A DNA stretch of 40,933 bases from a virus. Location: the IMG/VR virus record IMGVR_UViG_3300031673_000170, positions 1 to 40,933 of that record. One strand, 5' to 3'. Shown here in pieces: positions 14,222 through 21,818 of the stretch (positions within the stretch are counted from its first letter, which is position 1; each line of letters starts with the position of its first letter). Below the pieces are notes generated by a model. That model worked only from the letters and a program-made list of their open reading frames with translations. It was not told the DNA's origin and made no database searches. The position numbers and the translations under genes are program-made.

Positions 14222-14648
14222 CGAATCGCGCTCCACCGACTTGTTGGCCTTCTGGCTCGACAAGGGGTTTACGGAGATTCACATCTTCAAGGGTGAGTAC
14301 ACGTTGCTGATTCATCCACGCACACTTGACAAGGTGCGACTGTACGAGAATGGCGACGTATGGGTTAGCAACCCCAAGACGGGTGAATACGAGAAGGCCA
14401 ACGGAAAGGATGACCGGACAGAGCAGAGCGAGGTGCGCCCCGTCATCGGAGACGTGCTACAATTTGAGGATGAGGACAACGGCAGGCTGGTTGTCACGAT
14501 ACAACTAAAAGGGACGATGGCGTCACGATTTCGCCAAGCTGACCCCGCGATTGTGCAACTGGCCTTTAGTACACCGAACGCTGCCATCACCGGCATCAGT
14601 CCGGTGGATGGCGAGGTTGGCGGTGCTAACAAGGAGGTCGAGGGATGA
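14211..14648 (+). CDS. Unknown protein (145 residues)
   Basis: The GTG start at 14211 has GGAGGTGAGCC upstream and overlaps the previous gene by 11 bases. The first half is a small alpha/beta domain (LLAFWLDKGFTEIHIFKGEY; YENGDVWVSNPKTGEYEKAN). The second half is beta-rich (DVLQFEDEDNGRLVVTIQLK). The C-terminus is a Gly/Val-rich tail. It ends four bases into the next ATG. No family is recognised. Confidence 0.75.
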   Translation: MSDSESRSTDLLAFWLDKGFTEIHIFKGEYTLLIHPRTLDKVRLYENGDVWVSNPKTGEYEKANGKDDRTEQSEVRPVIGDVLQFEDEDNGRLVVTIQLKGTMASRFRQADPAIVQLAFSTPNAAITGISPVDGEVGGANKEVEG

Positions 14649-14935
14649 AAGAACTAAAAATAGAACAACTCGGCGGACTCTGCCCGGTGCAAGCGGAGGG
14701 GACTGTTAATTGTGTTCCATTCTATTTTCGCGCTCGATATGGGTACTGGAGCATGGGTATCGGGAAAGACCCCGTGGGCGCAGGATTTAAAGATAATGAC
14801 GCATGGTATTACGCCGAGGACTGGCCACACGGGGAATATCAGGCTGGATACATGAGCAAAGAAGATGCGGTGGAGTGCATTCACAAGGCGGCAAAACTGT
14901 ATTTAGAGAACAAGGAGGTGTCCGTTGAGCGGTAG
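14645..14935 (+). CDS. Unknown protein (96 residues)
   Basis: AAGGAGG lies seven bases before the ATG, which overlaps the previous stop (ATGA). It has a compact sequence with many aromatic residues (VPFYFRARYGYWSMGIGKDP; AWYYAEDWPHGEYQAGYMSK), then a helix (DAVECIHKAAKLYLENKE). It may be a small phage accessory protein. No motif is recognised. Confidence 0.75.
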   Translation: MKELKIEQLGGLCPVQAEGTVNCVPFYFRARYGYWSMGIGKDPVGAGFKDNDAWYYAEDWPHGEYQAGYMSKEDAVECIHKAAKLYLENKEVSVER

Positions 14936-15173
14936 CGAATACGGACCACCGTCTGGTTCGGCTTTTGTCCGGGTGGCGGCAATCATGCCGTTCTTCCGGT
15001 ATGCGGTCGGGCCAATATCGCAACATTCACCGGCGATACCGTACTTCACGCGGAAGGGCGCGGAGGTGTGCTTTGCCGACATGGTGCGCGAACTTCCGTG
15101 GGCGGGTGCGATCATGTACCGGCGAACCTGGCGCGGACTGGTGACGGTGCGCGAGCATAGGCCGAAATACTGA
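14925..15173 (+). CDS. Unknown protein (82 residues), TTG start
   Basis: AAGGAGGTGTCCG precedes a TTG at 14925, inside the end of the previous gene. The product starts MSGSEYGPPSGSAFVRVAAI. It contains AIPYFTRKGAEVCFADMVRE and a basic C-terminus (RRTWRGLVTVREHRPKY). The TTG start and the strong site suggest coupled translation. The junction repeats that at 14211. No family is recognised. Confidence 0.65.
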   Translation: MSGSEYGPPSGSAFVRVAAIMPFFRYAVGPISQHSPAIPYFTRKGAEVCFADMVRELPWAGAIMYRRTWRGLVTVREHRPKY

Positions 15174-15247
15174 CGGTTAGAGGCCGTCCGCTTCGGGCGG
15201 TACTTCTGCACCGCCTTGTTCGCAGTTTGAATCGAAAGGAGAGGACC

Positions 15248-15466
15248 ATGATTGAGGGTCTACTTGCGGGAATCGCGTTTATTACCATCTTTATCCTTGG
15301 CGGGTCGTGGCAGCGCAACAATGAAAGGCGGGTATGGAACGGCGGAGTGTGCGCCGAGTCCGGTCAGCCGTGGAAGTGCTTCGACATGGATTCACAGGGT
15401 GGACGCGGCTACGAAGACGGTTGCGGGCATACGACGTGGATCAGCTACGCAGTGGACGTACTGTGA
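15248..15466 (+). CDS. Single-span membrane protein with Cys/Gly-rich ectodomain
   Basis: GGAGAGGACC precedes the ATG at 15248 (an upstream TTG at 15227 lies within the leader). Residues 3-22 (EGLLAGIAFITIFILGGSW) form a membrane segment. The rest (ERRVWNGGVCAESGQPWKCF, then GYEDGCGHTTWISYAVDVL) has three cysteines and resembles a small zinc-ribbon-like fold. It is 72 residues long and uses the third copy of the leader element. It is the last gene before the 560-base repeat region. Confidence 0.65.
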   Translation: MIEGLLAGIAFITIFILGGSWQRNNERRVWNGGVCAESGQPWKCFDMDSQGGRGYEDGCGHTTWISYAVDVL

Positions 15467-15528
15467 AACGGCCAAGCTTTAAAAAGTATCAAACCGGGTA
15501 CGACCACGTTCAATATGTCAAAATTAGC

Positions 15529-15630
15529 AAGACAAGGAAATGCAAAAGGTGGAATTTTGCACAAAGTTTTTAAGACAAGGAAATGCAAAAGGTGGAATTT
15601 TGCACAAAGTTTTTAAGACAAGGAAATGCA
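15529..15630. repeat. 43-bp direct tandem repeat, 2.4 copies, each with an internal dyad
   Basis: Two identical 43-bp units (15529-15571 and 15572-15614) and a 16-bp partial third (15615-15630). Each unit holds TGCAAAA-7-TTTTGCA, a seven-base inverted repeat. The perfect identity suggests recent duplication or active homogenisation. They could be iterons or binding sites of a dimeric protein. Confidence 0.85.
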
Positions 15631-15920
15631 ATGTGAATTTGTTGTGATTTCGGTTCACATCTTGATTTAGTAACGTGTTTCAACTTCTTTTTGTCCAAAA
15701 ATGACACAGCGCGGGCCACTCCCGTTGTGCTGCGGATACTGCGTTATGTAGCATACGGAAACCGATCGGACAAAAAAGTCTTAAAGCAGGTTAAAACAGC
15801 CACAAGCCAAAATCAACGCACATGTGAAATGGAGCTTAAACAGGGGTTAAACTCCAGTTTCATACAAACCTAGCGCCGCAAAGAAGTTAAGGCGGCCGGT
15901 ATCAAAACCGCCTACCTCTT

Positions 15921-15981
15921 CGTAGACTATAGTCTCTATGTAGGTCAATATTATGGACCTATGTAAAGACTATAGTCTACG
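15921..15981. promoter_or_regulatory. Large nested dyad upstream of the 16027 gene, operator-like
   Basis: CGTAGACTATAGTCT (15921-15935) is repeated inverted and perfectly as AGACTATAGTCTACG (15967-15981). Between them TAGGTC (15941-15946) pairs with GACCTA (15956-15961). Each outer arm also contains the self-palindrome GACTATAGTC, so two identical dimer sites may lie 46 bases apart, about four helical turns. Cooperative repressor binding or a cruciform is plausible. It ends 45 bases before the ATG at 16027. Confidence 0.6.
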
Positions 15982-16026
15982 TGCCGTTAGGACTATAAGC
16001 ACAATGTAAACATACTGGAGATACCA

Positions 16027-16953
16027 ATGCCGCGAATCAACTGGAAGTTGAAGAAGATTCACCCGCTACAAGCGGATCTGTTTGAAACCTTTAAAAAATG
16101 GAAATCCACTGAGTCGGCAATTCTTGCCTACGGCTATCAATCAGCTAGTCGTACGCACTTCGGAGAACTTAAGTATTTCAGGAAAGCTGACGAGCCCAGT
16201 GGTGTTAAAACATGGGAATATTTGGCACGGAAGTTGTTCTCCTTCAGACATGCTATGGTTGCTGTAGCGGCCAAGCTGAAGAAGGCCGGTTACGATGAGA
16301 AACGCACCTGGTTATTGGCTAACTGTCGGCCACACGGCGGTACGTGGGAACCGGATTTTTGGCCGGATGGTTATGCCGGATCACAGTGTGGCCTTCAGAT
16401 CTGTGTATGGTGTTGGATGCGGCGGTATGAGACGCTTAAAAAGATTATCATGACGCCGCATAATGAACCACTACGTGACAATCATAACCACAAGACAAAG
16501 GGATTGGGTCTGTCAGAACCACTCAGCATAACCCGGTTTGTGTCCACGGCTGATGTTTTAAAGAGCCGCGGGATGTACGTGCATTTTACACTCGGAGTGG
16601 AACGTGCCATAAAGCGCCGGCTTGAACGTAATGGAAGCATTTATGACCGGGGCAAGCGGCCAGAGTTCAAACGTGCCCTGAAATTGTTGGGGATCAATCA
16701 AACAGATAGCGTGCCTGGGTTGACGATCTCGTATTTGCACAACGAGCCAATCGGCGACATAGGCAGCAAATGCAACATCAATGATGTCGCGGGCGTTATC
16801 CAAATGACCCGGCATGCGCACGTGTCGATACCGGATGCGCTTCATTTTTGCCAGCCGTATCCGATATGGTTATTGGATTGTGACGAAACCATTATTCGTT
16901 TTATATTGGAGGGCGTGACGGACTTACCCACTTACAACAGGAGGCATTTATGA
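16027..16953 (+). CDS. Unknown 308-residue protein next to iteron-like repeats
   Basis: GGAG lies six bases before the ATG. The N-terminus is basic (MPRINWKLKKIHPLQADLFE). The middle holds a Cys/Trp-rich patch (SQCGLQICVWCWMRRYETLK) that could bind zinc. The C-terminus includes HAHVSIPDALHFCQPYPIWL and an acidic end. The stop overlaps the next start (ATGA). Its position right behind tandem repeats and an operator-like dyad suggests a DNA-binding or replication-initiation role, but none of the HUH, helicase or primase motifs is seen. Function unknown. Confidence 0.7.
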   Translation: MPRINWKLKKIHPLQADLFETFKKWKSTESAILAYGYQSASRTHFGELKYFRKADEPSGVKTWEYLARKLFSFRHAMVAVAAKLKKAGYDEKRTWLLANCRPHGGTWEPDFWPDGYAGSQCGLQICVWCWMRRYETLKKIIMTPHNEPLRDNHNHKTKGLGLSEPLSITRFVSTADVLKSRGMYVHFTLGVERAIKRRLERNGSIYDRGKRPEFKRALKLLGINQTDSVPGLTISYLHNEPIGDIGSKCNINDVAGVIQMTRHAHVSIPDALHFCQPYPIWLLDCDETIIRFILEGVTDLPTYNRRHL

Positions 16954-17267
16954 GCGCGGACGTAACGTATCTGGTGGGCGGTCCGTACGACGGGTCGATT
17001 ATTCGTGAAGATCTTATGCGGACGGAGGTGTGGTTTGAGTTTGCGCCGTGGGATGGCGAATCGCCTGGACTCAAGGGGGTTTATCTACGGCCAAAAGTGG
17101 GTAGCCCGATCTTCCACTTATACATACGCGGCAGATGTCTTCAGGTTGACGTTCCCGAGTACAAGGAGGTGTCGGCGCGCTATTACTATTACGGTGGGCG
17201 CATGCCGTGGGACAAGGACAAGTACGACGTTCATGGTGTTTTACTCAAAAAAGAAAGCGAGGGATGA
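16950..17267 (+). CDS. Small GGPYDG-type protein (105 residues)
   Basis: AGGAGG lies six bases before the ATG, which overlaps the previous stop. The N-terminus VTYLVGGPYDGSIIREDLMR matches a motif seen in many small phage and actinobacterial proteins of unknown function. The rest is beta-rich and aromatic (SPIFHLYIRGRCLQVDVPEY; SARYYYYGGRMPWDKDKYDV). There is no membrane segment. Likely in an operon with the next two genes. Confidence 0.7.
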   Translation: MSADVTYLVGGPYDGSIIREDLMRTEVWFEFAPWDGESPGLKGVYLRPKVGSPIFHLYIRGRCLQVDVPEYKEVSARYYYYGGRMPWDKDKYDVHGVLLKKESEG

Positions 17268-17791
17268 TGTCTGACATAACATTGCACCCAGAGTTGGGGG
17301 TCAACCCGCGGTTGACCTTTTGTCCAGGTTGCGGCGGGGCCGGGCAGGATTTGATGTTGTTTGGGAATCGCAATTACGTGGATGAGTGCCGCGAGTGCGG
17401 GATGAAACATTATGGCGGGGCGAATCGGCGGCGTACGCGCAAGAAGTGTCAAAGGTGCGGCCACGACTGTTTTGACCGGCGCATTCTGACCGACCAGGAA
17501 AAGGTTCCATCATCAGAGTTGTGTGAGTGCTGTAAGAAGAAGAACGAAGTTTTTCAAAATGAGTTGAAAGAGCTGTACGAGGAATACAAGCCGGCGTTTG
17601 AGGCCGGCGCCGTTTTTTCAACCTGTGAGAAGTGTAATAGCCTGATGATTGTGAACGGGGAGGCAGAACTCGCGAAGCACATGCGTGAATGCCATGGAAT
17701 CGCGCCGCCTAAGCCATTTGTGGTTTCTGTTCCCGGTTGCCCGAACTGCTACGCACCTGAGAATGAGGAGTTTAACCGTGGAAAAGATTAA
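17264..17791 (+). CDS. Multi-zinc-ribbon protein
   Basis: Tandem ATG codons at 17264 and 17267 follow GCGAGGG and overlap the previous stop. About 175 residues with five or more cysteine pairs: FCPGCGG, ECRECGM, KCQRCGHDC, CECCKKK, TCEKCNS with H-M-x2-C-H, and GCPNCY. A short helix lies between the third and fourth pairs (NELKELYEEYKPAFE). Such multi-ribbon proteins usually bind nucleic acids or other proteins. The end overlaps the next gene by 14 bases. Confidence 0.75.
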   Translation: MMSDITLHPELGVNPRLTFCPGCGGAGQDLMLFGNRNYVDECRECGMKHYGGANRRRTRKKCQRCGHDCFDRRILTDQEKVPSSELCECCKKKNEVFQNELKELYEEYKPAFEAGAVFSTCEKCNSLMIVNGEAELAKHMRECHGIAPPKPFVVSVPGCPNCYAPENEEFNRGKD

Positions 17792-18137
17792 GCTGCCGGA
17801 GGTGATTTCACAGCTGCAGAATACGGCCCATAAACTGAAGCTTCGCAACGGCGCGGAGGAAGCGGATTACGAGTTGTGGCTGAACAAGCTCAAGGTGGTG
17901 TTGTCGGAAAATGGGATTGAATATGACGATATTGGTTACAGGGCCACTGGTTGTTTTGAGATTGGCTGCACCACGTTGGTTCGCCTCGACTCGTTGCTCT
18001 GTAAGCTTCAGTATTCGTTGTATCTGTACCCGTTTTCAGGTTCTAAAATAGCGGATCAGATCGCTGGTTTCAAAATCAAACAGCGCATGGCGGAGACATG
18101 CCAATTCATCTCGGGCGCTCTTCCTAAACTATCCTGA
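17778..18137 (+). CDS. Unknown protein (119 residues), GTG start
   Basis: GAGGAG lies seven bases before GTG 17778. The product starts MEKIKLPEVISQLQNTAHKL, is helical, and ends with a strand-rich part (TTLVRLDSLLCKLQYSLYLY). The following 180 bases hold no convincing gene. No family is recognised. Confidence 0.65.
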   Translation: MEKIKLPEVISQLQNTAHKLKLRNGAEEADYELWLNKLKVVLSENGIEYDDIGYRATGCFEIGCTTLVRLDSLLCKLQYSLYLYPFSGSKIADQIAGFKIKQRMAETCQFISGALPKLS

Positions 18138-18318
18138 TCTTTGCGGTAGTATTCCACGTGCACGTCGGCATTACAGTTGATACCTTTCTGCATAGGATAA
18201 GGATATACAAACAACTTCGAGGTGGGCAAAAACCGACGATGGTCTGAGCGGATGATGTAGAGGCTGAGGCGATTATCAGCGGAAAGGCTGAGACGCCATT
18301 TTAGGGGAGATGAGACAC
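18138..18318. other. Gap with no firm feature
   Basis: A plus-strand leader of about 180 bases. AGGCTGAG occurs twice (18259-18266, 18284-18291). A minus-strand frame without a start is open across it and reads like protein (KLFVYPYPMQKGINCNADVH), but it continues antisense into genes on both sides. I do not call it a gene. Confidence 0.3.
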
Positions 18319-18540
18319 ATGCCTGAACTACCGACCGCTCAAGTGGCTGGTTCGGCCATTTGCGATAATTGCGGGGATCCGTGTTCCGGTTACAAAGAGG
18401 ACTCGACGCTGATCGCTATGGTTGTTTGTGGGGATAGAAGGTTCCGCTGGGGACTGGATTGCTCGTGCGGAAAACGTCGGTGGCCGAACAACATGCTCAC
18501 TGTTTCGGGTGAGCGCCAGAAAGGACAGACAGCACCCTAA
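18319..18540 (+). CDS. Small zinc-ribbon protein (73 residues)
   Basis: AGGGGAG is ten bases from ATG 18319; the ATG at 18310 lies too close to it. The product has AICDNCGDPCSGYK near the start and LDCSCGKRRW later, giving two cysteine clusters. A basic C-terminus follows (NNMLTVSGERQKGQTAP). It ends just before a strong terminator, so it closes the transcription unit. Function unknown. Confidence 0.65.
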   Translation: MPELPTAQVAGSAICDNCGDPCSGYKEDSTLIAMVVCGDRRFRWGLDCSCGKRRWPNNMLTVSGERQKGQTAP

Positions 18541-18563
18541 TATTACCATGTTTAAACTTTAAT

Positions 18564-18620
18564 CCGGGTGGCCTTGCCCCCGGCGTCATTCACGCCGGGG
18601 GCTGCCCGGTGTTTTCCTTT
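18564..18620 (+). terminator. Strong rho-independent terminator before sbcD
   Basis: An 11-bp perfect stem GCCCCCGGCGT/ACGCCGGGGGC (18576-18586 with 18592-18602), loop CATTC, is extended by CCGGG (18564-18568) with CCCGG (18605-18609) and followed by TGTTTTCCTTT. It separates the small-gene block from the nuclease operon. Confidence 0.85.
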
Positions 18621-18640
18621 ACCTATTGGGGGACATTCCC

Positions 18641-19765
18641 ATGTTGGTCGTTGTTGGCGACGCGCATTTGCATCCATACGTTTGGGCCTCGTTGCCCAGG
18701 CGGCGTGGCGATTCATATGATTCGTTTCGGCAGGCCACTCAGTTTGCTGCCGATAACAGGGTTGATGGCCTTGTGCTTGCAGGCGACATAGTAAACTCGA
18801 ACAATCCACCGATGGAGTCCGTGGCGCAGCTGCTTCAGGGCGTCCGATCGCTTTGTGAGTTGCGCATTCCTGTATACGCCATTGCCGGGAATCACGATCC
18901 GGATTTTTGGGCGGGTGTTTCATCCGATGCCTTTGACCTGGATAAGTTCGATGCGGGCTACTTAAACATCCATATAGATGGTGTGCCGCATAACCTTGCC
19001 GGCATCAGATCGCTTCCACCTGACGAGTTGAAGCAGCGGTTGAAGACGCTACCCAGGCAGGTGGATATCCTGATTCTGCACCAGTTGATGAAAGGCCTTG
19101 TTCCTGACGTGGGGGAGCACCAGGTTTGGAATCTGGATCCAGAATGGGTGCCTGAGTCCGTGCGGCTGGTGCTCATGGGCGATTTGCATGCGGCCACGTC
19201 GCTTGAGCTGAAGAGATCGCAACATGTTACTAAATTCTTTTATACGGGTTCCACTTGCCTGCAGAAGGTGGATGAACCGGTTGAGAAGTCATTCATCACC
19301 GTGGATGGTGACCTCAACGTCACGCGCGTTCCGTTCAAGACCCGCCCGTTTCTGCGGACGACCTTGTTTCACAACGCAGATGGAAATCAGTTGAATGTGC
19401 TGGTTGAAAAGGTAAAGGCGTTGCCTGCAGGCGCGCTTGTGTCGCTCAAGTATCACCCATGCATTCCGGACGTGGAGGAGGTGCTCAAGAAGGCCAATGC
19501 AGATGTTGATTTTCTGCTCAAGCCTGTGTCTGTAAAGACGGTTGATCCCGAGCAACAGGGTATCAACCTGGACAACGTTACGCTGGAGAGTTGTTTGGGC
19601 ATCATGGTCAAGCGGGAGACGGATCCGCTTTTCTATGATTTCGTGTTATCACTCCTGCGGTCCAAGGACCCCAAGGAGGCACTGACCCATTTCAGGGAGA
19701 AGGTACTGAGCAATGAGAATACGCAGGGTGAAGATCAGCAACTTCTGTCAGCACAAGAAGCGTGA
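18641..19765 (+). CDS. sbcD: SbcD/Mre11-type nuclease subunit (T4 gp47-like)
   Basis: A 374-residue calcineurin-like phosphoesterase. The ATG at 18641 follows GGGGG at eight bases; an upstream TTG is less likely. Motifs in order: GDAHLHP (residues 6-12), GDIVNSN (about 48), GNHD (about 84), H-Q in LILHQ and GDLHA (about 178), the metal-binding set of Mre11 nucleases. The C-terminal part is the capping and ATPase-contact region. Its partner SbcC follows with a 53-base overlap. In T4, gp46/gp47 resect DNA ends for recombination-dependent replication and degrade host DNA; the same role is likely here. Confidence 0.9.
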   Translation: MLVVVGDAHLHPYVWASLPRRRGDSYDSFRQATQFAADNRVDGLVLAGDIVNSNNPPMESVAQLLQGVRSLCELRIPVYAIAGNHDPDFWAGVSSDAFDLDKFDAGYLNIHIDGVPHNLAGIRSLPPDELKQRLKTLPRQVDILILHQLMKGLVPDVGEHQVWNLDPEWVPESVRLVLMGDLHAATSLELKRSQHVTKFFYTGSTCLQKVDEPVEKSFITVDGDLNVTRVPFKTRPFLRTTLFHNADGNQLNVLVEKVKALPAGALVSLKYHPCIPDVEEVLKKANADVDFLLKPVSVKTVDPEQQGINLDNVTLESCLGIMVKRETDPLFYDFVLSLLRSKDPKEALTHFREKVLSNENTQGEDQQLLSAQEA

Positions 19766-21818
19766 CGATGCATTTGAGGCCGGCGTTATCGGCATCATGG
19801 GGCGCAATGGGTCTGGGAAATCAAATTATCTCAAGGCCATTCGAAAGGCGTTGACGGGCGCATCCGGAAACGCTGGGAAAACAGAAGAGGACGTTTCGTG
19901 GGGTGAGGACAAAGGTGCGGTCGAAGTTGCCTTCACTTCCAGCGGCGTTGATGGTTCGATCAAGCGCCAGTTGAAATCGTCCAGTTGTTCCATGAAGTTT
20001 GGTGAGGACAATTATCGCACCGCTTCAACCATTGAGGCAGCGATATACGACATCCTTGGAATCAGAGCCCGGGTGCTTACGGAGATGGTTTTCGTGGAGC
20101 AGGGCAAGATTGAGGGAATCCTGTTTGCCAGGCCCGCTGACCGAGCCAAGGCGCTTCAAAGTCTTTTTGGGACTGAGGAGGCGGAGAAGATTCGGGAGTT
20201 GCTGCGGCAGGAAACAACGCAGTGCACGGTCGAATCTTACAAAGAAGTCATTGAACGTTTCAAATATCAGCTCTCAAGCGACGTGATGGCGCCGTGGCAG
20301 ATGTTACGTAACGAATACGACGTCGTTGTAAACTCGGTTTGCTCTGACGAAGACGTGATTAAGCATAAGGCGCGCATAAGCGGTTACGAGCGGCACCAGG
20401 ACATGCTCGTGCGTGCTAGAAAGGCGCGCGCTGCGGCAGAGGAACATACCGCGGCGCTTACTGCGGCCCAGGCGCAGGCGGCCATGTTACAGACCAATAC
20501 AGACGTGCTTGGCATGGCGCTCGACGAGGAGCGTGAAGCCGTTTACCAGGCGCGCCTCCGGATTGAAAAATACGATACGGCCGTGGCTCAGCTCAGTAGG
20601 GCGCGATCGTTTGCGGCGGAGCTGGCCAAATACGAAGCAGTGCTTAATGCGTCAGAGCCGGAGGATCCGGGCATTGATTTGAAGGCGCACGAGGAACGAG
20701 CAGCCACCATGCGCGACATGGAAATGGCGATTTGTACAAGTGAGAAGGTGTTGGCGCAGGTAGGCAGTGTAAAGGAATGTCCAACCTGTCATCAGCCCAT
20801 CACGGCTTTACATATAGAAGAACATCGGGACATCGTGGAGAGGTTGAAGCCCGTATACAAGTTGACCTTCAACCGCGTGGCTGATGACATTGTCCGATTG
20901 TCGAATCACAAACGCCATATCGACACGTTTAACTACAAACAGGAAATGGCGGAGCGCCAAGTTAGCTTTCTGAAGAGCGAACTGGCAAAGATTCCACCTG
21001 TACCTGACGTATCGCCGCAGCAGATTGAGATTGACCGTTCGGACGTGCTCGTTTTTGACAGTTGTTTGGAGGAGCATAAAAAGAAGCTGGATGAGCTTAA
21101 GACAGCCAAGGCCAGCGTGACGGCCAGACAGGCTGCTTACGATGCGGCGCTTGGCATGGTTGAGGGCATCAGTGAATCCGAGTGCGACGTAACCGCGGAG
21201 GAGTACGAATCGCTCAAGGTGACGTTGGAGAAGGACGGCAAGGCGCGATTGCGCATAGCCGAGTTGAAGGGCCGTATTTCTGCTTTGGCCCAACGCTACG
21301 AGGATCTGACGGCTCAGATCAAGGATTTCACGGCCAAGGAGGCCCTGAGCGAGAAGATGCGGCAATGGCGTGACATGGTTGAGCGCGCCAGGATTCTGCT
21401 TCACCACGACGAGCTTCCGAACACGGTGGCGCAGACCTATTTCAAGGTGATCAATAATCGCCTTGGGCATTACATGGAGATGTTTGAGGCGCCGTACTCT
21501 GCGACCATTCTTCCAGGCAACGAAATCAAATGCATGTTTGGCGGCGGGCATGAGGTTCCGGCTGAGCGACTTTCCGGTGGTCAGCGCGTCATTCTTGGTG
21601 TTGCCTTCCGTTTTGCTGTTTACGACATATTCGTTGGGGAATTGGGCATACTGATTCTTGACGAGCCTACTGTATTTCTAGATGATGACAACGTTGAGGG
21701 TGTCCGCCAGTTGCTTGAACGCGTTCGTTCATATTCCAAGTCAGCTGGGCTGCAGTTGATCGTGGTCACGCATGAGAAGAGTCTTGCTGGCGTTTTTGAT
21801 CAGGTGATCGAATTATGA
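19713..21818 (+). CDS. sbcC: SbcC/Rad50-type ATPase subunit (T4 gp46-like)
   Basis: A 701-residue SMC-like ATPase. Walker A is MGRNGSGKSNYL (about residues 29-40). Two coiled-coil arms flank a zinc hook ECPTCHQP near residue 355. The ABC signature ERLSGGQR (about 619), Walker B ILILDEPT (about 647), D-loop FLDDDN and the switch histidine in VVTHEKS complete the head. Its start lies inside sbcD, so the pair is coupled. The stop overlaps the next ATG (ATGA). Confidence 0.93.
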   Translation: MRIRRVKISNFCQHKKRDDAFEAGVIGIMGRNGSGKSNYLKAIRKALTGASGNAGKTEEDVSWGEDKGAVEVAFTSSGVDGSIKRQLKSSSCSMKFGEDNYRTASTIEAAIYDILGIRARVLTEMVFVEQGKIEGILFARPADRAKALQSLFGTEEAEKIRELLRQETTQCTVESYKEVIERFKYQLSSDVMAPWQMLRNEYDVVVNSVCSDEDVIKHKARISGYERHQDMLVRARKARAAAEEHTAALTAAQAQAAMLQTNTDVLGMALDEEREAVYQARLRIEKYDTAVAQLSRARSFAAELAKYEAVLNASEPEDPGIDLKAHEERAATMRDMEMAICTSEKVLAQVGSVKECPTCHQPITALHIEEHRDIVERLKPVYKLTFNRVADDIVRLSNHKRHIDTFNYKQEMAERQVSFLKSELAKIPPVPDVSPQQIEIDRSDVLVFDSCLEEHKKKLDELKTAKASVTARQAAYDAALGMVEGISESECDVTAEEYESLKVTLEKDGKARLRIAELKGRISALAQRYEDLTAQIKDFTAKEALSEKMRQWRDMVERARILLHHDELPNTVAQTYFKVINNRLGHYMEMFEAPYSATILPGNEIKCMFGGGHEVPAERLSGGQRVILGVAFRFAVYDIFVGELGILILDEPTVFLDDDNVEGVRQLLERVRSYSKSAGLQLIVVTHEKSLAGVFDQVIEL

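Larger units (their letters stand above)
15467..16026. other. 560-base gene-free region with repeats and dyads, possible replication origin
   Basis: The region is AT-rich and holds 43-bp tandem repeats (15529-15630), an inverted pair CTTTTTGTCC (15688-15697) / GGACAAAAAAG (15768-15778), and a large dyad at 15921-15981. A TTG-started 60-codon frame (15691-15873) lacks a ribosome-binding site and is not convincing. Iteron-like repeats followed by an unknown plus-strand gene at 16027 recall iteron-plus-initiator origins of plasmids and some phages. That reading is inference. Confidence 0.4.

Noticed and set aside
15529-15630. CRISPR-like repeat array
   Set aside because: The repeats are contiguous with no spacers between units, and no cas genes are present.
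15691-15873. 60-codon frame from TTG in the repeat region
   Set aside because: It has no ribosome-binding site, a basic random-looking composition and overlap with inverted repeats.
18060-18310. Minus-strand protein-like frame (KLFVYPYPMQKGINCNADVH)
   Set aside because: It has no start codon or ribosome-binding site and continues antisense into coding genes on both sides, so it is probably chance.
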